Shown piece by piece: positions 62,001 through 64,000 of a DNA stretch of 64,000 bases. The notes below the pieces were generated by a model. The model worked only from the letters and a program-made list of their open reading frames with translations. It was not told the origin of the DNA and searched no databases. Numbering within the stretch: position 1 is the stretch's first letter; each line of letters starts with the position of its first letter. The position numbers and the translations under genes were made by a program. This DNA comes from an uncultured Alphaproteobacteria bacterium (GTDB lineage: Bacteria; Pseudomonadota; Alphaproteobacteria; Thalassobaculales; Thalassobaculaceae): contig CALMRI010000009.1 of assembly GCA_937776645.1 (NCBI GenBank), positions 1 to 64,000 of the forward strand. The letters are read 5' to 3'.

Positions 62001-64000
62001 TTAATCGGGTTGGAGAAACGTGCGGATCTCGCTGATCGCCTCGGCCAATCCGCAGCGCTTGACCGGCGCGCTCTCGGGAAAGGCGCCGAGCAACCGTGAG
62101 GGCATCATCGGATCGAGCAGGGTGAACACCCCGCGATCACCGGCGCGGCGGATCAGCCGGCCAAAGGCTTGCTTCAGCTTCAACCGGGTCAGCATGTCGG
62201 TATAGGCAGCGCCGCCAAACGCCGTGCGGCGGGCCCGATAGAGGATATTCGGCCTTGGCCAGGGCACCCGGTCAAATGCGATCAGACGTAGCGAGCGGCC
62301 GGGCACATCGACCCCGTCCCGCACCGCGTCGGTACCGAGCAGGCAGGCGTCCTCCTCGGCCCGGAAGATATCGATCAGCGTCGCCAGATCAAGGCCGTCG
62401 ACATGCTGGGCGTAGAGCGCCAGCCCGGCCTCGTCGATGGCGGCGGCAATCCGGCCATGTACGCCGCGTAGCCGCTGGATCGCGGTGAACAGCCCGAGCG
62501 CCCCGCCGCCGGACGCCAGGAACAGCTCGCGATAGGCAGCGGCCACCTGATCTAGGTCGTCCTTGCGGACATCGGTGATGATGAACACCCTTGTTTGTTG
62601 GCCATAGTCGAAGGGTGAGGCGACGGCGGCGCGGATCGCCGGGGTCGGCAGGTGGATCGCGCCGGTGCGCTGCTCGGCGGCTTCCCAATCATGCTCGGCA
62701 TCGCCGGAGGCATCCCGCAGGGTGGCCGAGGTCATGACCACCCCATGGGCCGGACGGATCACCGTTTGATGCAGCGGGATCGTCGGATCAAGCCAGTGCC
62801 GGCGCATGCCGATATCGGCGTCGCGGCCATCCATCCGGTCGACCTCGAACCAATCGACAAATTCCGCCGGGGTGGCCTCGCGCAGCGCTTTGAGCATGCC
62901 GCGCCAGGCCCCGACCATGACCTCGCCGCGCCGGGAGAGCGAGCGGGCCACCGCCTCCATGCGCTGGCGGGTTGAGCTCTCCAGGGTCTGCGCCTCGTCT
63001 TCCAGGGTCGCGGTCAGGCGCTGCCGCAAGGTCAGCATCGGTTTCAGCATCGTCGCCAGCGCCGTATCGAGCGTGGCGGCGGCGTCCAGCAGGCCGTCCA
63101 CCGGCGGCTTGGCGTCGGTCTCCAGTAGAATACGGGCCGCCGGTCTGTTCGCTGCGGGCGCAGACCTGCTGGCGAACCCGGTCGAGGAAGATTTCCGTCG
63201 GCCCGTGCGGTTGCTGGTCGGCCAAGCGGTTGAGCCAGCCGTCGCTGGGCAGGGCGCGGGTCCCTGTGCAGCACCTGCTCCAGGGCTTCCAGGGCCTCGG
63301 GATCGTCGGCGATCAGGTCCTCGACCCGGCGTTTCAGGCCGCGCGTCACGGCCCGAGCGGCGACCCTCGGCGCCGGTCAACCAGCGTCTCAGCTCCGCGG
63401 TCTCGGCGGCGCTTAGATTGGCCGAGAACGCGCCGTCGGCGGCGTCGAATATATGGTGCCCTTCGTCGAAGACATAGCGGGTCGGCAGATGGCTATCATC
63501 AATCCCGCCGAGCGCTGCCTGGATCATCACCAGGGCATGGTTGGCGATCACCACGTCGGCGCGGCGGGCCAGGCGCACGGACTTCTCGATATAGCATTTG
63601 TGATAGTGGCTGCAGGCTGAATAGATGCACTCGCCGCGCCGGTCAGCCAGACCCAGGGTCCGGCCTCGGCCCAACAGATCGGTCAGCCAAGCGGGGAAAT
63701 CCCCGCCCATCATGTCGCCATCGCGGGTCGCCGCCGCCCAGCGCGCCATCAGGCCCAGCGCGGTGCCGTATTGCGGCATCATCGTCAAGGGTCCGGGTCG
63801 CCTCCTCAAGATTGAGCAGGCACAGATAGTTCTCGCGGCCCTTGCGGATCACCACCTTGCGAGACTTGCGCACCGGTTCGGGATGCAGCCGGTCAAGCTC
63901 GGCATCGATCTGGTGCTGCAGGTTGCGGGTATAGGTAGAGAACCACACCGCGCCGCCGTTCTTTTCCGCCCAGACACTGGCCGGCGCGATATAGCCCAGG
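62001..64000 (-). CDS. ATP-dependent DNA helicase (DinG/Rad3-like), N-terminus beyond window, four +1 frame changes
   Basis: ENYLCLLNLEEATR|TLTMMPQYG..ADVVIANHALVMIQAALGG..YVFDEGHHIFDAAD..(three frame changes)..GVVMTSATL..LLGTDAVRDGVDVPGRSLRLIAFDRVPWPRP..LKLKQAFGRLIRRAGDRGVFTLLDPM. Confidence 0.85.

Overview
The window looks like a GC-rich alphaproteobacterial chromosome segment (Rhodospirillales-like by gene content; inference only). It is rich in catabolic genes: enoyl-CoA hydratases, two hyuAB hydantoinase/oxoprolinase pairs, a CoA-transferase, a PEP-mutase/isocitrate-lyase-family enzyme, and a partial aerobic benzoyl-CoA (box) cluster with boxC, boxB and a BoxR/BzdR-type HTH-shikimate-kinase regulator. 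It also carries housekeeping genes: purS, purC, purH, amt-glnK, a ferredoxin and its reductase, groES-groEL with a CIRCE operator, and a DinG-like helicase. I see no rRNA, tRNA, CRISPR array, prophage or intact IS element. Three things stand out. (1) Six otherwise well-conserved genes (boxC x2 sites, hyuB2, purH, ferredoxin reductase, groES, helicase x4 sites) are interrupted, and all ten interruptions I could place are +1 (one extra base), none -1. Many have an NNT last in-frame codon, and several share TTT-CGN, CT(T/C)GG or CTT-G contexts. Sequencing or assembly insertion error is the simplest explanation; translational +1 frameshifting is the exciting alternative. (2) A perfect 10-bp inverted repeat with two TGCA cores 20 bp apart lies upstream of boxC and is a candidate operator for the linked BoxR-like regulator. 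(3) Several genuine-looking decayed genes (SAM methyltransferase, nitrilase, fliJ, usg, APH-type kinase, gamma-glutamyltransferase fragment, FkbM methyltransferase) suggest ongoing gene decay. All homology calls are by eye from translated motifs; no database search was run.
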